Assembly (NCBI RefSeq): GCF_017916475.1
Contig: NZ_JAFMTB010000002.1
Coordinates: 1,356,660-1,420,659, forward strand
Direction of reading: 5' to 3'
Source of the DNA: Patulibacter sp. SYSU D01012
Lineage (GTDB): Bacteria > Actinomycetota > Thermoleophilia > Solirubrobacterales > Solirubrobacteraceae
DNA: 64,000 nucleotides
Shown: piece by piece, positions 52,879-61,540 of the stretch
Position numbering within the stretch: the first letter of the stretch is position 1
How the letters are laid out: every line of letters begins with the position of its first letter
The notes under the pieces: generated by a model
Told to the model about the DNA's origin: nothing
Seen by the model: the letters and a program-made list of their open reading frames with translations, nothing else
The model's database searches: none
Translations under genes and position numbers: made by a program

Positions 52879-54440
52879 GCCGCGGCGGGCGCCTCGGCCG
52901 CCCCGTCCTCCTCGCGGCGCGGTCCGGTGTGGGCGAAGTCCTTGGCGCGCACGAGCGCGAACGCCGCGGCGGCCCCGACCAGGGCGACGACCGCGGTGAT
53001 CGTCAGCAGGCTGTTCATGCCGTCGAGGAAGGCGCTGTGCGCCACCTGCCGGACGCGTTCGACCTGCTCGGGGGACGCCTGCGCCGCCATCCCCCTGAGC
53101 GCCGCCTCGGTTTGCCCGGCCGTCACCGCCGCCGACAGGTCGCCCGCGCGCGCCGCCCCCGGGGTGCCCGCCAGGCCGCTCGCGATCGTGCTGCTCACGT
53201 GGTGCTGGAAGACCGCGCCGAGCGCCGCGATGCCCGACGCGATGCCGACCTGCCGGAACGTCGAGTTGATGCCCGACGCCATGCCGGAGCGCCGCGGGTC
53301 GACCACGCCGATGGCGGTCGAGGCGAGCGGCGGGTTGACCAGGCCCGAGCCGATGCCGGCGATCACGAAGCCGGGGATCAGCACGGTCCAGGCGTCGCCG
53401 GGCGCCACCCCGTGCATCAGGATCAGGCCGATCCCGACCAGGAGCAGGCCGCCGCCGAGCAGCAGCCGCACGGGCACCTTCGTCGTCAGGCGCCCGGCGA
53501 GCGGGCCGACGAGCAGCGTCAGGCCGGTGATCGGCAGGAACCGCAGACCGGCCTGCAGCGGCGAGAGCCCGAGCACGCCGCCCTGGAAGAACAGCGTCAG
53601 GTACAGGAACATCGCGAAGAGCGACGCCGACATGCAGAAGGCCACGGCGGACGCGCCCACGAACGTGGGGTTGCGCAGCAGCCCCAGGTCGAAGAGCGGG
53701 TTGGCGCGCCGCAGCTCGACGGCGACGAACGCCACGAACAGCGCGACGGCGCCGGCGAAGCAGCCGACGATGCGCGTGTCGCCCCAGCCCTCCTTGTTCG
53801 CGTCCACCAGCCCGAACACGAGCAGGAAGAGCGCGCCGGCGAAGAGCAGGGCGCCGAGCCAGTCGATGCCGGCGGGGTGCGGGTCGCGCGACTCGTCGAC
53901 CTTGCGCAGGCAGAGCGCGACGGCGACCACGCCGATCGGGACGTTGACGAGGAAGACCGCCTCCCAGCCGAACACGTCGGTCAGCACGCCGCCGAGCAGC
54001 GGGCCGACGGCGACCGCGGCGCCCGTGACGGCGCCCATCACCCCGAACGCGACGCCGCGCTCGGCCCCGTGGAACGCCTGGGCGATGAGCGCGAGCGAGG
54101 TGGCGAACATCATGCCGCCGCCCACGCCCTGCACGCCGCGCAGCAGGTTGAGGACGAGCGGGGTGCCGGCCAGCCCGCAGCCGAGCGACGCGAGCGAGAA
54201 GAGCACCAGGCCCGAGACGAAGACCCGCCGCCGGCCGACGAGGTCCGCGAGCGACCCGGAGACGAGGAGCGTCGAGGCCAGGGTGAGCGTGTAGGCGTTG
54301 ACGACCCACTCCAGGTCGGAGAAGGAGGCCCGCAGCTCGGTCGAGATGTCGGGCAGGGCGACGTTCACGATCGTGACGTCGATGAGGAGCATGAAGACGC
54401 CGGTCGCGACGGCGATCAGCGTCCACCACTTGCGGTCCAT
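52875..54440 (-). CDS. DHA2-family MFS drug exporter (EmrB/QacA type)
   Basis: This 521-residue protein has about 14 membrane spans. DHA2 motifs are visible: IDVTIVNVALPDIS in span 1, LEWVVNAYTLTLAS in span 2, LADLVGRRRVFVSGL as motif A, and LLRGVQGVGGGMMF. It exports drugs or similar amphiphiles using proton motive force. The C-terminal tail is acidic and Ala-rich. It is first in an operon with its TetR regulator (four-base overlap). A 7-bp inverted repeat lies 28-45 bases upstream of the ATG. Confidence 0.92.
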   Translation of the reverse strand: MDRKWWTLIAVATGVFMLLIDVTIVNVALPDISTELRASFSDLEWVVNAYTLTLASTLLVSGSLADLVGRRRVFVSGLVLFSLASLGCGLAGTPLVLNLLRGVQGVGGGMMFATSLALIAQAFHGAERGVAFGVMGAVTGAAVAVGPLLGGVLTDVFGWEAVFLVNVPIGVVAVALCLRKVDESRDPHPAGIDWLGALLFAGALFLLVFGLVDANKEGWGDTRIVGCFAGAVALFVAFVAVELRRANPLFDLGLLRNPTFVGASAVAFCMSASLFAMFLYLTLFFQGGVLGLSPLQAGLRFLPITGLTLLVGPLAGRLTTKVPVRLLLGGGLLLVGIGLILMHGVAPGDAWTVLIPGFVIAGIGSGLVNPPLASTAIGVVDPRRSGMASGINSTFRQVGIASGIAALGAVFQHHVSSTIASGLAGTPGAARAGDLSAAVTAGQTEAALRGMAAQASPEQVERVRQVAHSAFLDGMNSLLTITAVVALVGAAAAFALVRAKDFAHTGPRREEDGAAEAPAAA

Positions 54441-54468
54441 GGGAGCGCCTTCGGCAGGAGGGACGAAA

Positions 54469-54485
54469 CGCTACGGAGCGTAGCG
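54469..54485. promoter_or_regulatory. Palindromic operator before the MFS gene
   Basis: CGCTACG (54469-54475) and CGTAGCG (54479-54485) form perfect 7-base arms around GAG, preceded by AAA. This is the usual size and place for a TetR-family operator overlapping the promoter of a pump operon. Confidence 0.65.
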
Positions 54486-54628
54486 CCCGCCGCGTACGGC
54501 GCACAGGAAGCGGGCGCGTCGCCGCTCGTCGGTCCGGGGGCGCGGTCACCCCCGGCCGCCGGCCGGCCCCGGTCCGCCGCGACCGTGCCCGCTGCGGCGG
54601 CGGCGCCCGGCGCCCCGGCGGCGGGGCG

Positions 54629-55024
54629 TCAGCGCCCGCCGGCGCGGCGGTCGACCTCGGGCTCGAGCAGCTCGGTGTCGTCGTCGGCGTACGGCGGCGC
54701 GCAGCAGCAGAGCAGCGCCAGCTCCTCCGTCGCCGAGTCGTTGAGCAGCTTGTGCGCGGCGCCGGGCGGGATGACGACGCAGTCGCCGGGGCGCACCGCC
54801 CGCTCCTCGCCGTCCACCCGCAGTCGCCCCGTGCCGCGGGTGAAGAAGTACAGCTCCTCGGTCACGTGGTGGCGGTGCTCGGTGGTGGCGCCGCCCGGCG
54901 GCACGGTCGCCTCGGCGAGCGACTGGTGGGCGCTCGGCAGCGAGACGGGGCCCGCGACCTCGCGGATCGTGGAGCCGTCCTTCGTGACGAACGGCGTGGC
55001 GTCGGCCAGGTTGCCCAGGTGCAT
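54629..55024 (-). CDS. Cupin-domain protein
   Basis: I chose the ATG at 55024 (131 residues), which begins MHLGNLADATPFVTKDG. It is a single double-stranded beta-helix. The first cupin motif is PPGGATTEHRHHVTEELYFF with three His and one Glu as metal ligands. The second is RPGDCVVIPPGAAHKLLN with the fourth His. A CCC run near the C-terminus (LALLCCCAPPY) is unusual. The function may be a metal-dependent enzyme or a small-ligand binder, and is not determined. A longer upstream frame is Arg/Pro-rich and rejected. Confidence 0.83.
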   Translation of the reverse strand: MHLGNLADATPFVTKDGSTIREVAGPVSLPSAHQSLAEATVPPGGATTEHRHHVTEELYFFTRGTGRLRVDGEERAVRPGDCVVIPPGAAHKLLNDSATEELALLCCCAPPYADDDTELLEPEVDRRAGGR

Positions 55025-55160
55025 GGGCGGAGCGTAGCCCGGGCGCCGCACCGCCCCGCGGTGCGGCCGCCCCCGGCCCCGGCCGCCCGCGCGCCCCCGT
55101 CGGCCCGCCCCGGGCCGGGCCGGCGGGCGCTCCGGGCGTCGCGACCGTAGGGTCCGCGCC

Positions 55161-55838
55161 ATGACCGCCGTCCCGGGCCCGTTCACCGCCGAGCTCTGGC
55201 GCCTCGCCGCGCCGGTCCAGGAGCGGATCCTGGCCCATCCGTTCCTGGCGGGCCTGACGGACGGCACGCTGCCCGAGGACGTGTTCCGGACGTACGTCGT
55301 CCAGGACTCCCACTATCTGAAGGGCTTCGCCCGCGCGCTCGCGCTCGTCGCGGCCCGCGTGACGGCGGACGACGAGATCGTCTTCTTCGCCACCGCCGGC
55401 GCCGAGGCGATCACCGTCGAGCACGAGCTGCACGCCGGGTTCATCGCCGCGTTCGCGCTGTCCCCCGCCGAGGTCGCCGCCACGCCGCGGTCGCCGACCA
55501 CGACGGCGTACGTCGACGCGATGCTCGCCCACGCGGCGACCGGCACGGCCGACGACGGCATCGCGGCGGTCCTGGCCTGCTTCTGGATCTACCGCGAGGT
55601 CGGCCGCGAGCTCGTCGCGCAGGGGTCGCCCGACGCCCGCTACCAGCGCTGGATCGACACGTACGCGGGCGAGGAGTTCTCGGCCCAGGTCGACGCGCTG
55701 CTCGCGATCGTCGAGCGCCGCGCCGCCGTCCTGCCCGACGCCGCGCGCGAGCGCTTCCGCGCGATCTGGCTGCAGGGCTGCCGCTACGAGTGGATGTTCT
55801 GGGACGCCGCGTGGCGCGGCGAGACCTGGCCCGTCTGA
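55161..55838 (+). CDS. tenA: TenA-family thiaminase II
   Basis: This 225-residue all-helical protein is of the TenA/thiaminase II family, which salvages the thiamin pyrimidine by hydrolysing amino-HMP or degraded thiamin. Motifs are TYVVQDSHYLKGFARALAL with the substrate-binding Asp, ACFWIYREVGREL with the catalytic Cys, and CRYEWMFWDAAWRGE with the Glu near the C-terminus. The length is typical. No TPP riboswitch is recognisable in the 130 bases upstream. The next gene, an SDR, starts 80 bases downstream in the same direction. Confidence 0.88.
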   Translation: MTAVPGPFTAELWRLAAPVQERILAHPFLAGLTDGTLPEDVFRTYVVQDSHYLKGFARALALVAARVTADDEIVFFATAGAEAITVEHELHAGFIAAFALSPAEVAATPRSPTTTAYVDAMLAHAATGTADDGIAAVLACFWIYREVGRELVAQGSPDARYQRWIDTYAGEEFSAQVDALLAIVERRAAVLPDAARERFRAIWLQGCRYEWMFWDAAWRGETWPV

Positions 55839-55917
55839 CCGGCGCGGCGCCCGGACGCGCCGCGAACGCTGGCGCCCCGGGCTCGCGCCGGGCCGCCGCA
55901 TGCGGTGTGATGCCCGC

Positions 55918-56742
55918 ATGAGCAGCCCCTCCGTCGTCCCCGCCGGCCCGCTCGTCGCGGTGATCACCGGCGCCTCGAGCGGCCTGGGCGAGGCCGCCGC
56001 GTTCCGCCTGGCCCGCGAGCCGGGCGCCCGCCTGGTCCTCGTCGCCCGCCGCGAGGACCGCCTGCGCGCGCTCGCGGAGCGCCTGCCGTGCCCCGCCACG
56101 TGGGTGGCCGTCGACCTGACGGACGACGACGCGCCCATGACGGTGCGCGACCACGTGCGCGCCGAGCACGGCGCCCCGACGCTGCTGGTGAACAACGCCG
56201 GCGCCGGCTTCCGCGCCCGGTTCGGCGACGCGAAGGGCGGCTGGGCCAACGTCCACCGCACGATGGCCGTCAACTTCGACGCGGTCGTGCGGCTGACCGA
56301 GGCGCTGCTGCCCGACCTGCGCGCCGCGGCGCCCAGCGCGGTCGTGAACGTGTCGAGCACCGCCGCCCGCGTCGCCCGCGCCGGCACCGGGGCGTACTCC
56401 GCCAGCAAGGCCGCCCTCGCCGCGTGGTCCGACGCCCTGCGGGTGGAGGAGGCGCCGCACGGCGTGCACGTCGGCAACGTGCTGCCGGGCTTCGTCCCGA
56501 CGGAGGGCTTCCCCCAGAGCGAGCTGCTCGAGAGCCGCCTGGGCCGCCGCTTCCTCGGCACGCCCGAGGGCGTCGCCGAGGCGATCGTCGAGGCCGGGCT
56601 GCTGCGGCGGCCCGAGCGCTACAGCCCGAAGGTCTACGCCGTCGCCGCCGGCCTGCGCTTCGCCGCCCCCGGCCTGATGCGCCGGATCATGGGCACGGAC
56701 CGCGCCAAGGCGATGACGACGAAGACCGTCTCGGACGACTGA
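55918..56742 (+). CDS. SDR-family oxidoreductase
   Basis: The ATG at 55918 gives 274 residues. It is a classical short-chain dehydrogenase: TGASSGLGEAAA for cofactor binding, LLVNNAGAGF, NVSSTAARVARAG with the catalytic Ser, and YSASKAALAAW with the Tyr and Lys. The C-terminal part (YSPKVYAVAAGLRFAAPGL) resembles SDRs acting on lipidic substrates. The substrate is unknown. The next gene begins ten bases after the stop, so co-transcription is likely. Confidence 0.88.
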   Translation: MSSPSVVPAGPLVAVITGASSGLGEAAAFRLAREPGARLVLVARREDRLRALAERLPCPATWVAVDLTDDDAPMTVRDHVRAEHGAPTLLVNNAGAGFRARFGDAKGGWANVHRTMAVNFDAVVRLTEALLPDLRAAAPSAVVNVSSTAARVARAGTGAYSASKAALAAWSDALRVEEAPHGVHVGNVLPGFVPTEGFPQSELLESRLGRRFLGTPEGVAEAIVEAGLLRRPERYSPKVYAVAAGLRFAAPGLMRRIMGTDRAKAMTTKTVSDD

Positions 56743-56752
56743 TCCCGGCGCC

Positions 56753-57241
56753 GTGCCCGCCGCGCCCCTCGTGCTGCGCGCGCCGATGCGGGCGCGGACC
56801 GTCGACGCCCCGCCCGGGGCCGGCGCGGACCGCGGCGTCGCCCTGGGCCTCGTCGGCACCGGGGACCCGCTGACGCCCGAGCCCGACGGGCTCGACGAGG
56901 CGATCGCTGCTGCGGCGGACCGCCACGGCGAGAAGGCCGGCCGGATGCTCCGCCGCTTCGCGGCCCTGCCCGCCGGCGCGTACGCGTGGACGCGGACGAG
57001 CGACGGGGCGCTCCGCCTGGGCCGGATCACCGGCCCGTGGCGCTACGACCGCGCGGACGCCGCCCGGGCGGTCGGCGTCGTCCACGTGCGGGACGCGACG
57101 TGGTTGCCGGCGCCGGTGGCCGATGCCGACGCCCCGCCCGCCGTCCGGGCCACGTTCGCGCGCGGCGGCCGCAACCTCCAGCGCGTCCACGACGCCGACG
57201 CCGAGCGGGCCACCGCCGCGCTGTGGGCGGCGCACGCCTGA
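56753..57241 (+). CDS. Hypothetical protein with restriction-associated-type N-terminal domain
   Basis: A GTG at 56753 gives 162 residues. The segment AYAWTRTSDGALRLGRITGPWRYD, then VGVVHVRDATWLPAPV, resembles small beta-barrel domains found at the N-termini of restriction and DNA-processing proteins. There W-x-G-x-I-x-G-x-Y-x-Y and HVR-x-V-x-W patterns recur. This is a pattern match, not a firm assignment. The C-terminus ends in an Ala-rich helix. It sits ten bases after the SDR and is followed by the SNF2-type helicase, so it may be a partner of the helicase. Confidence 0.55.
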   Translation: MPAAPLVLRAPMRARTVDAPPGAGADRGVALGLVGTGDPLTPEPDGLDEAIAAAADRHGEKAGRMLRRFAALPAGAYAWTRTSDGALRLGRITGPWRYDRADAARAVGVVHVRDATWLPAPVADADAPPAVRATFARGGRNLQRVHDADAERATAALWAAHA

Positions 57242-57451
57242 CGCGGCCCGCCCACCCCCGGCGACCGCGGCCCGGGACCCGCGCGCGGCGGACGCCTCCG
57301 CGGGCCGCGCCCACCGCACCGGGCGTCCGCGGCGACGCGGCCCGGGTCGCCGCTCCCCTACCGTTCCGGCATCGACCTCGAGAGCCCGTGCCACCTGCGG
57401 ATCGAGACGCGCGACCGGTCGCCGGAGCTCGTCCTCGACGTCCCGCGCTGG

Positions 57452-59764
57452 ATGAACGACCAGGTGCGCACGATTCCCGGGCGCTACTTCGACTGGACCA
57501 ACCACGTCTGGCGCGCCCCGCTCGGCGTCCACGCCGCCATCGTGGTGCGGCGCCTGCTCGATCATCCGCGCGGCGGGCTGTACCCGGACGCCGAGGTGGC
57601 GGCGTGGCTCGGCGGCCTGGACCGCTGGCACGGCGAGGCCACCGTCGTCGAGCTCGGCGACGGTCCGCGGCTCGCGGTGGTGACGCTGCTCGGCGACCCG
57701 CCCGAGGCGCTGACCGACGCCGCCGAGCGGCTGGCGCCCGAGGTCGCGGACGCGCTCGTCGGCGACGCGGAGCGCGCGATCGACGCCCTGCCGTTCGACG
57801 CGGACGGCGTCGCGGTGCTCGACCGCGTCCCCGGCCTGACGGTCGACACCACCGTGATGCTCGCCGCCGCCGAGCTGCGCATGGGCCGGATGCCGGCGGC
57901 CGCGACGCTGCGCGCGGGCCGCAACGACGAGCGCCAGCCGCGGCTCGAGCTGCTCCCGGGCTGGAGCTCGCGCCTGCAGGGCCGCTTCGCCGCGCTGCCC
58001 GAGGCGGTCCCGCTCGGCGCGCCGCCCGGGCGGGCGTACCGCCGCGGCGACGCGCCGATCACGGCCGGGACCACCGTGGCCGTGCCGGCGGACCCGTCGC
58101 TGGTGCAGGCGGTCGACGCGCTGATCCGGGACTACCCCGACCTGCTCGTGACCGCCGCGGCGCAGGACCTGCTCGCGACGCTGCGCGCCGAGTACGAGGA
58201 GCGCATCGAGACGATCGACCTGTCGCAGGCCGAGCGGGCCAACCCGCTCCGGCGCACGCGGGCGGGCGAGCCGCTGCGCCTGGGCGGCGAGCTGCAGCCG
58301 TTCCAGCACGCGGGCGTGCGCTACCTGCTCAAGCGTCGCCGCAGCTTCCTGGCGGACGAGCAGGGGCTGGGCAAGACGGTGCAGGCCCTCGCCGCGCTCG
58401 AGGTCGACGGCGCGTACCCGGCGATCGTCGTCTGCCCGGCGAGCCTGAAGCTCAACTGGCAGCGCGAGGCCGCCACCTGGCTGCCGCACCGCACCGTCGC
58501 GGTCCTGCACGGCCGCTCGGCCGACCAGTGGCTGCCCGAGGCCGAGCGTCCGGCACGGCGGCCCAACCCGTGGGCGACGCCGCTGGACACCTCGGCGTTC
58601 GCCGCGCCCGGCGAGGCGGACGTCGTGATCCTCAACTACGAGCTGGTCGAGGCGCATCACGACGCGCTCGTCGGGCGCGGCCCGCGGGCGGTGGTCTTCG
58701 ACGAGTCGCACCTGTGCAAGGCGCCGACGGCGAAGCGGACGAAGGCCGCCATCCGCCTGGGCGGCGCGCTCGGGCCGGACGCGCTGAAGCTCGCGCTCAC
58801 CGGCACCCCGGTGCTCAACCAGCCGCGCGAGCTGACGTCGCAGCTGCGTCTGATCGACCGGCTGCGGGACTTCGGATCGGGGGCCGAGCTGGCCCGCCGC
58901 TTCCGCGGCGAGGAGTCCCACGACCGCCTGCACTGGCACCTGCGCGCCCGCGGCTTCGTGCGGCGCCTCAAGCAGGACGTGCTCCCCCAGCTGCCGGCCA
59001 AGCGCCGCGTCGACGTCCCGCTCGAGCTGCGCGACCCCACGGAGTACCGCCTCGCGGAGAAGGACGTGATCGCGTGGCTCCGCAGCCAGCCGCTCGACCT
59101 GTCCGAGCTGGACGCCAAGATCGCCGCCGCCCTGCGGGCCGAGCAGCTCGTCCGGATGAACCACCTGCGCCAGCTCGCGGCCCGCGGCAAGCTGCCGGGC
59201 GCGCTCGCGTGGATCGAGAGCTTCCTGGCGTCGGGCGAGTCCCTCGTCGTGTTCGCCGCGCATCGCGAGATCCAGCAGGCCGTCCTGGCGCGCTTCCCCG
59301 GAGCCCTGCACGTGCTGGGCGACGACAGCGCCACGGCCCGGGACGACGCGGTGCGGCGCTTCCAGGCGGGTGCGCACCTCGACATCGAGCGTCCGGCGGA
59401 GCGGCTCATCGTCTGCTCCATGCGGGCGGCCGCCCAGGGCATCACCCTGACGCGCGCGTCGAACGTCGCGTTCCTCGAGCTCGACTGGACCCCGGCGATG
59501 CACGACCAGGCCGAGGACCGCGTGCACCGCATCGGCCAGCAGGACGCCGTGACGGCGTGGTACCTGCTCGCCCCCGGCACGATCGACGACGAGATGGCGA
59601 CGATCCTGGGCCGCAAGCGCGAGGTGATCGACGCGGTCGTCGACGGCAACGTCGTCCCGGACGAGCCCGTGAGCCTGGCCGTCGTGCGCGCCCTGCGGGC
59701 CCGCGGCGGCGACGCCCCGGCGGCGCCCGCGAGCGCCGACGCGCCAGGCGAGGACGACGCCTGA
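57452..59764 (+). CDS. SNF2/SMARCAL1-type DEAD/DEAH helicase
   Basis: From the ATG at 57452 the protein is 770 residues. The N-terminal part carries a HARP-like RTIPGRYFDWTNHVWRAP motif, found in annealing helicases. Walker A is ADEQGLGKTVQALAAL (about 300), the DEAH box is VVFDESHLCK (about 415), and LALTGTPVLNQP is motif III. RLIVCSMRAAAQGITLTRAS and EDRVHRIGQQD are motifs V and VI. It should be a dsDNA translocase that remodels DNA ends or forks. Coding-like sequence continues about 27 codons upstream of this ATG without an ATG, GTG or TTG, so the true start may be non-canonical (see findings). Confidence 0.85.
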   Translation: MNDQVRTIPGRYFDWTNHVWRAPLGVHAAIVVRRLLDHPRGGLYPDAEVAAWLGGLDRWHGEATVVELGDGPRLAVVTLLGDPPEALTDAAERLAPEVADALVGDAERAIDALPFDADGVAVLDRVPGLTVDTTVMLAAAELRMGRMPAAATLRAGRNDERQPRLELLPGWSSRLQGRFAALPEAVPLGAPPGRAYRRGDAPITAGTTVAVPADPSLVQAVDALIRDYPDLLVTAAAQDLLATLRAEYEERIETIDLSQAERANPLRRTRAGEPLRLGGELQPFQHAGVRYLLKRRRSFLADEQGLGKTVQALAALEVDGAYPAIVVCPASLKLNWQREAATWLPHRTVAVLHGRSADQWLPEAERPARRPNPWATPLDTSAFAAPGEADVVILNYELVEAHHDALVGRGPRAVVFDESHLCKAPTAKRTKAAIRLGGALGPDALKLALTGTPVLNQPRELTSQLRLIDRLRDFGSGAELARRFRGEESHDRLHWHLRARGFVRRLKQDVLPQLPAKRRVDVPLELRDPTEYRLAEKDVIAWLRSQPLDLSELDAKIAAALRAEQLVRMNHLRQLAARGKLPGALAWIESFLASGESLVVFAAHREIQQAVLARFPGALHVLGDDSATARDDAVRRFQAGAHLDIERPAERLIVCSMRAAAQGITLTRASNVAFLELDWTPAMHDQAEDRVHRIGQQDAVTAWYLLAPGTIDDEMATILGRKREVIDAVVDGNVVPDEPVSLAVVRALRARGGDAPAAPASADAPGEDDA

Positions 59765-59807
59765 CGGCGCGTTCCTTGCCGCACGCAGCACGTTCGGCGT
59801 CCGTCGG

Positions 59808-59833
59808 AAGGGCACCCGAATTCGGATGCCCTT
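59808..59833 (+). terminator. Terminator after the helicase gene
   Basis: AAGGGCACCCGA pairs with TCGGATGCCCTT with one mismatch (near A-C), around a tiny AT-rich loop, followed by CATTA. It lies about 45 bases after the stop. Confidence 0.55.
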
Positions 59834-59863
59834 CATTAGGCCGCCCTTTGTTACGCTGTCCTC

Positions 59864-60037
59864 GTGCAGCGGTACGAGTCCCTCCCCCAGGATCGCATCC
59901 CCGCCGCCGGCTACCGCGCCCGCCGCTGGAACCGCTTCGAGCGGGACCTGCGCACGTGGCTCGACACGCCCGAGGGCCGCTTCGCCACGTGGCGCGCCCA
60001 GACGGCGATCGAGCACGACGAGCCGGCCCGCGGCTGA
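59864..60037 (+). CDS. Small basic protein, 57 residues
   Basis: A GTG at 59864 begins MQRYESLPQDRIPAAGYRAR, followed by RWNRFERDLRTWLDTPEGRF and a C-terminal ATWRAQTAIEHDEPARG. The sequence has natural helix periodicity and many aromatic residues. It sits in its own slot between a terminator and a non-coding region. An A+T-richer stretch upstream (about 59832-59855) could be its promoter, and the short leader would make it nearly leaderless. No family is recognised. Confidence 0.5.
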   Translation: MQRYESLPQDRIPAAGYRARRWNRFERDLRTWLDTPEGRFATWRAQTAIEHDEPARG

Positions 60038-60585
60038 ACGCCCCGGCTCCGCGACGGCCCCGGCGCGCGACGGAGCCGCCGCGTCGAGCGCGCCCCCGGC
60101 CACGCGCCGCGGCCCCCGGGACACGGCCGGCCTGGCGCCGGCGGTAGGTCCGCCTGCACGGCGACGCCCCCCCGGGGGGTCCGCGCGTGCCGGACGCCCC
60201 GTCGCCGGCCCACGGGCCGCGCCGCGTCACCTCGGAGCGCCCGCCCCGGGGCGACACGCCCCGCACCGGAGTCGAGACGGGCCCAGTCGGGCCCCGCGTC
60301 CCGCCCCCGCCCCCACGGCCCCGGTCGGCCGTCGCCCGCGGGGGGTCCGTCGCCCGCGCCGATCCGCGGCGCCGCCCCACGGCGGATCGGCCCTGCGCAC
60401 CGCCGGATCCGGGCATCCCACGGATGCGCGCCGCGCCGGCGGATGCGACGTTTCCTGCCCACCCCACCGGGTAGGCGACCGACGAGGGCGCATCCGGGGC
60501 GGCCGGCCCAGAGGGCCAGAAGGTCGCCCTTATTTTAAGTCCCTAGCTATAGTGGTCGCAACGCGTCCCAACGAAGGAGCAGAGC
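60038..60585. other. About 550 bases upstream of the ferritin-like gene
   Basis: The first about 490 bases are extremely G+C-rich, with runs such as CCCCCCGGGGGG and no natural coding frame. The last 60 bases switch to an A+T-rich island (TTATTTTAAG and TATAGT at 60548-60553, a -10-like hexamer) before an AAGGAG ribosome site at 60574-60579. I see no clear -35 or Fur/DtxR box. Confidence 0.45.
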
Positions 60586-61086
60586 ATGACCGTCACCCAT
60601 CACGCCAAGGCCGGGATCCTGTCCGACCAGAACGCCGCGAAGCGCGAGGAGATCGTCCAGCTCCTCACGCAGGCGTACTGGATGGAGATCGAGACGGTCA
60701 CCAACTACCTGGCCCAGTCGAGCAACCTCGACGGCATCCGCGCCGCCGACATCGCCGCCGACCTGGCCGCGGACGTCGACGAGGAGCTCGGGCACGCGAA
60801 GCAGTTCGCCGCCCGCATCAAGGAGCTGTACGGCACGGTCCCCGGCTCGGCCGACTTCCCGAGCGACACGGACACGGGCCTCCAGCCCAACGGTGACGCG
60901 ACCGACGTCGCGAGCGTCATCCGTGGCGTGATCGACGCCGAGTCCGGGGCCATCGAGCACTACTCGCGCATCATCGAGGTCACCGACGGCGTCGACTGGG
61001 CGACGCAGGACATGGTCATCGCCATCCTGCGCGACGAGGAGGGCCACATGCGCACGTACGAGCGCTACCTCCGCGAGTTCGCCTGA
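60586..61086 (+). CDS. Ferritin-like di-iron protein
   Basis: This 166-residue protein forms a four-helix bundle. Metal ligand candidates are Glu in LTQAYWMEIETVTNYL, E and H in DVDEELGHAKQFA, E and H in DAESGAIEHYSRII, and E and H in LRDEEGHMRTYERYL. This is the E...ExxH...E...ExxH pattern of ferritin-like enzymes and bacterioferritins. It lacks the Met heme ligand context of Bfr, so it is best called ferritin-like. It probably stores iron or protects against oxidants. It has the best ribosome site in the area (AAGGAG) and a strong terminator. Confidence 0.83.
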   Translation: MTVTHHAKAGILSDQNAAKREEIVQLLTQAYWMEIETVTNYLAQSSNLDGIRAADIAADLAADVDEELGHAKQFAARIKELYGTVPGSADFPSDTDTGLQPNGDATDVASVIRGVIDAESGAIEHYSRIIEVTDGVDWATQDMVIAILRDEEGHMRTYERYLREFA

Positions 61087-61131
61087 TCCTTCCCCGCCTC
61101 CGCGTCGCGCGCTCCGCGCGCGTCCCGCCGC

Positions 61132-61155
61132 ACCGGCCGCCCCTGGGCGGCCGGT
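61132..61155 (+). terminator. Terminator after the ferritin-like gene
   Basis: ACCGGCCGCCC (61132-61142) pairs perfectly with GGGCGGCCGGT (61145-61155), about 46 bases after the stop. Confidence 0.65.
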
Positions 61156-61400
61156 CGTCGTTCCGGGCCCCGCACCACGAGCGTGCAGCGCCCCCTCGGC
61201 ACGGACGCGGCCGGCCCGTGACGAGGACCGCGGCCGCCGCGCCGGATGAGGGCTCCGGCTCGGCATTTCGGGTGGCACGTTCCCTTCGAGCTCGGGCCCC
61301 GGGCACGGACCTCGGGTCTCTCGTCTCGGACCCTGGGCCGCCTATCTCGGGCGACGCGCCACAGGTCTAGGGCCTCGGGCGACGGGCCATGACCGACGGG

Positions 61401-61498
61401 CTACGGCCCACGGCCCACGGCCCACGGCTCACGGCTCACGGCTCACGGCCCACGGCCCACGGCCCACGGCCCACGGCCCACGGCCCACGGCCCACGGC
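61401..61498. repeat. Heptanucleotide tandem repeat, 14 copies
   Basis: Fourteen uninterrupted 7-bp units read CTACGGC once, CCACGGC three times, TCACGGC three times and CCACGGC seven times. The array ends about 43 bases before the YciI-like start codon. The preceding 100 bases contain scattered CTCGGG(C) motifs that are more degenerate. Homopolymer-free microsatellites of this length are prone to slippage. Confidence 0.95.
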
Positions 61499-61540
61499 GT
61501 CATGATGGGGCAGACGTCCGTCGCCCGCCCGGAGACCCCG

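Noticed and set aside
55020..55160. TPP riboswitch before tenA
   Set aside because: No CTGAGA or ACC-type conserved thi-box elements are visible in the short G+C-rich leader.
61401..61498. CRISPR or coding repeat (minus strand gives a Gly-Arg-Gly-Pro-Trp-Ala-Val repeat)
   Set aside because: No spacers exist, and the apparent protein repeat arises only from the 7-bp tandem array.
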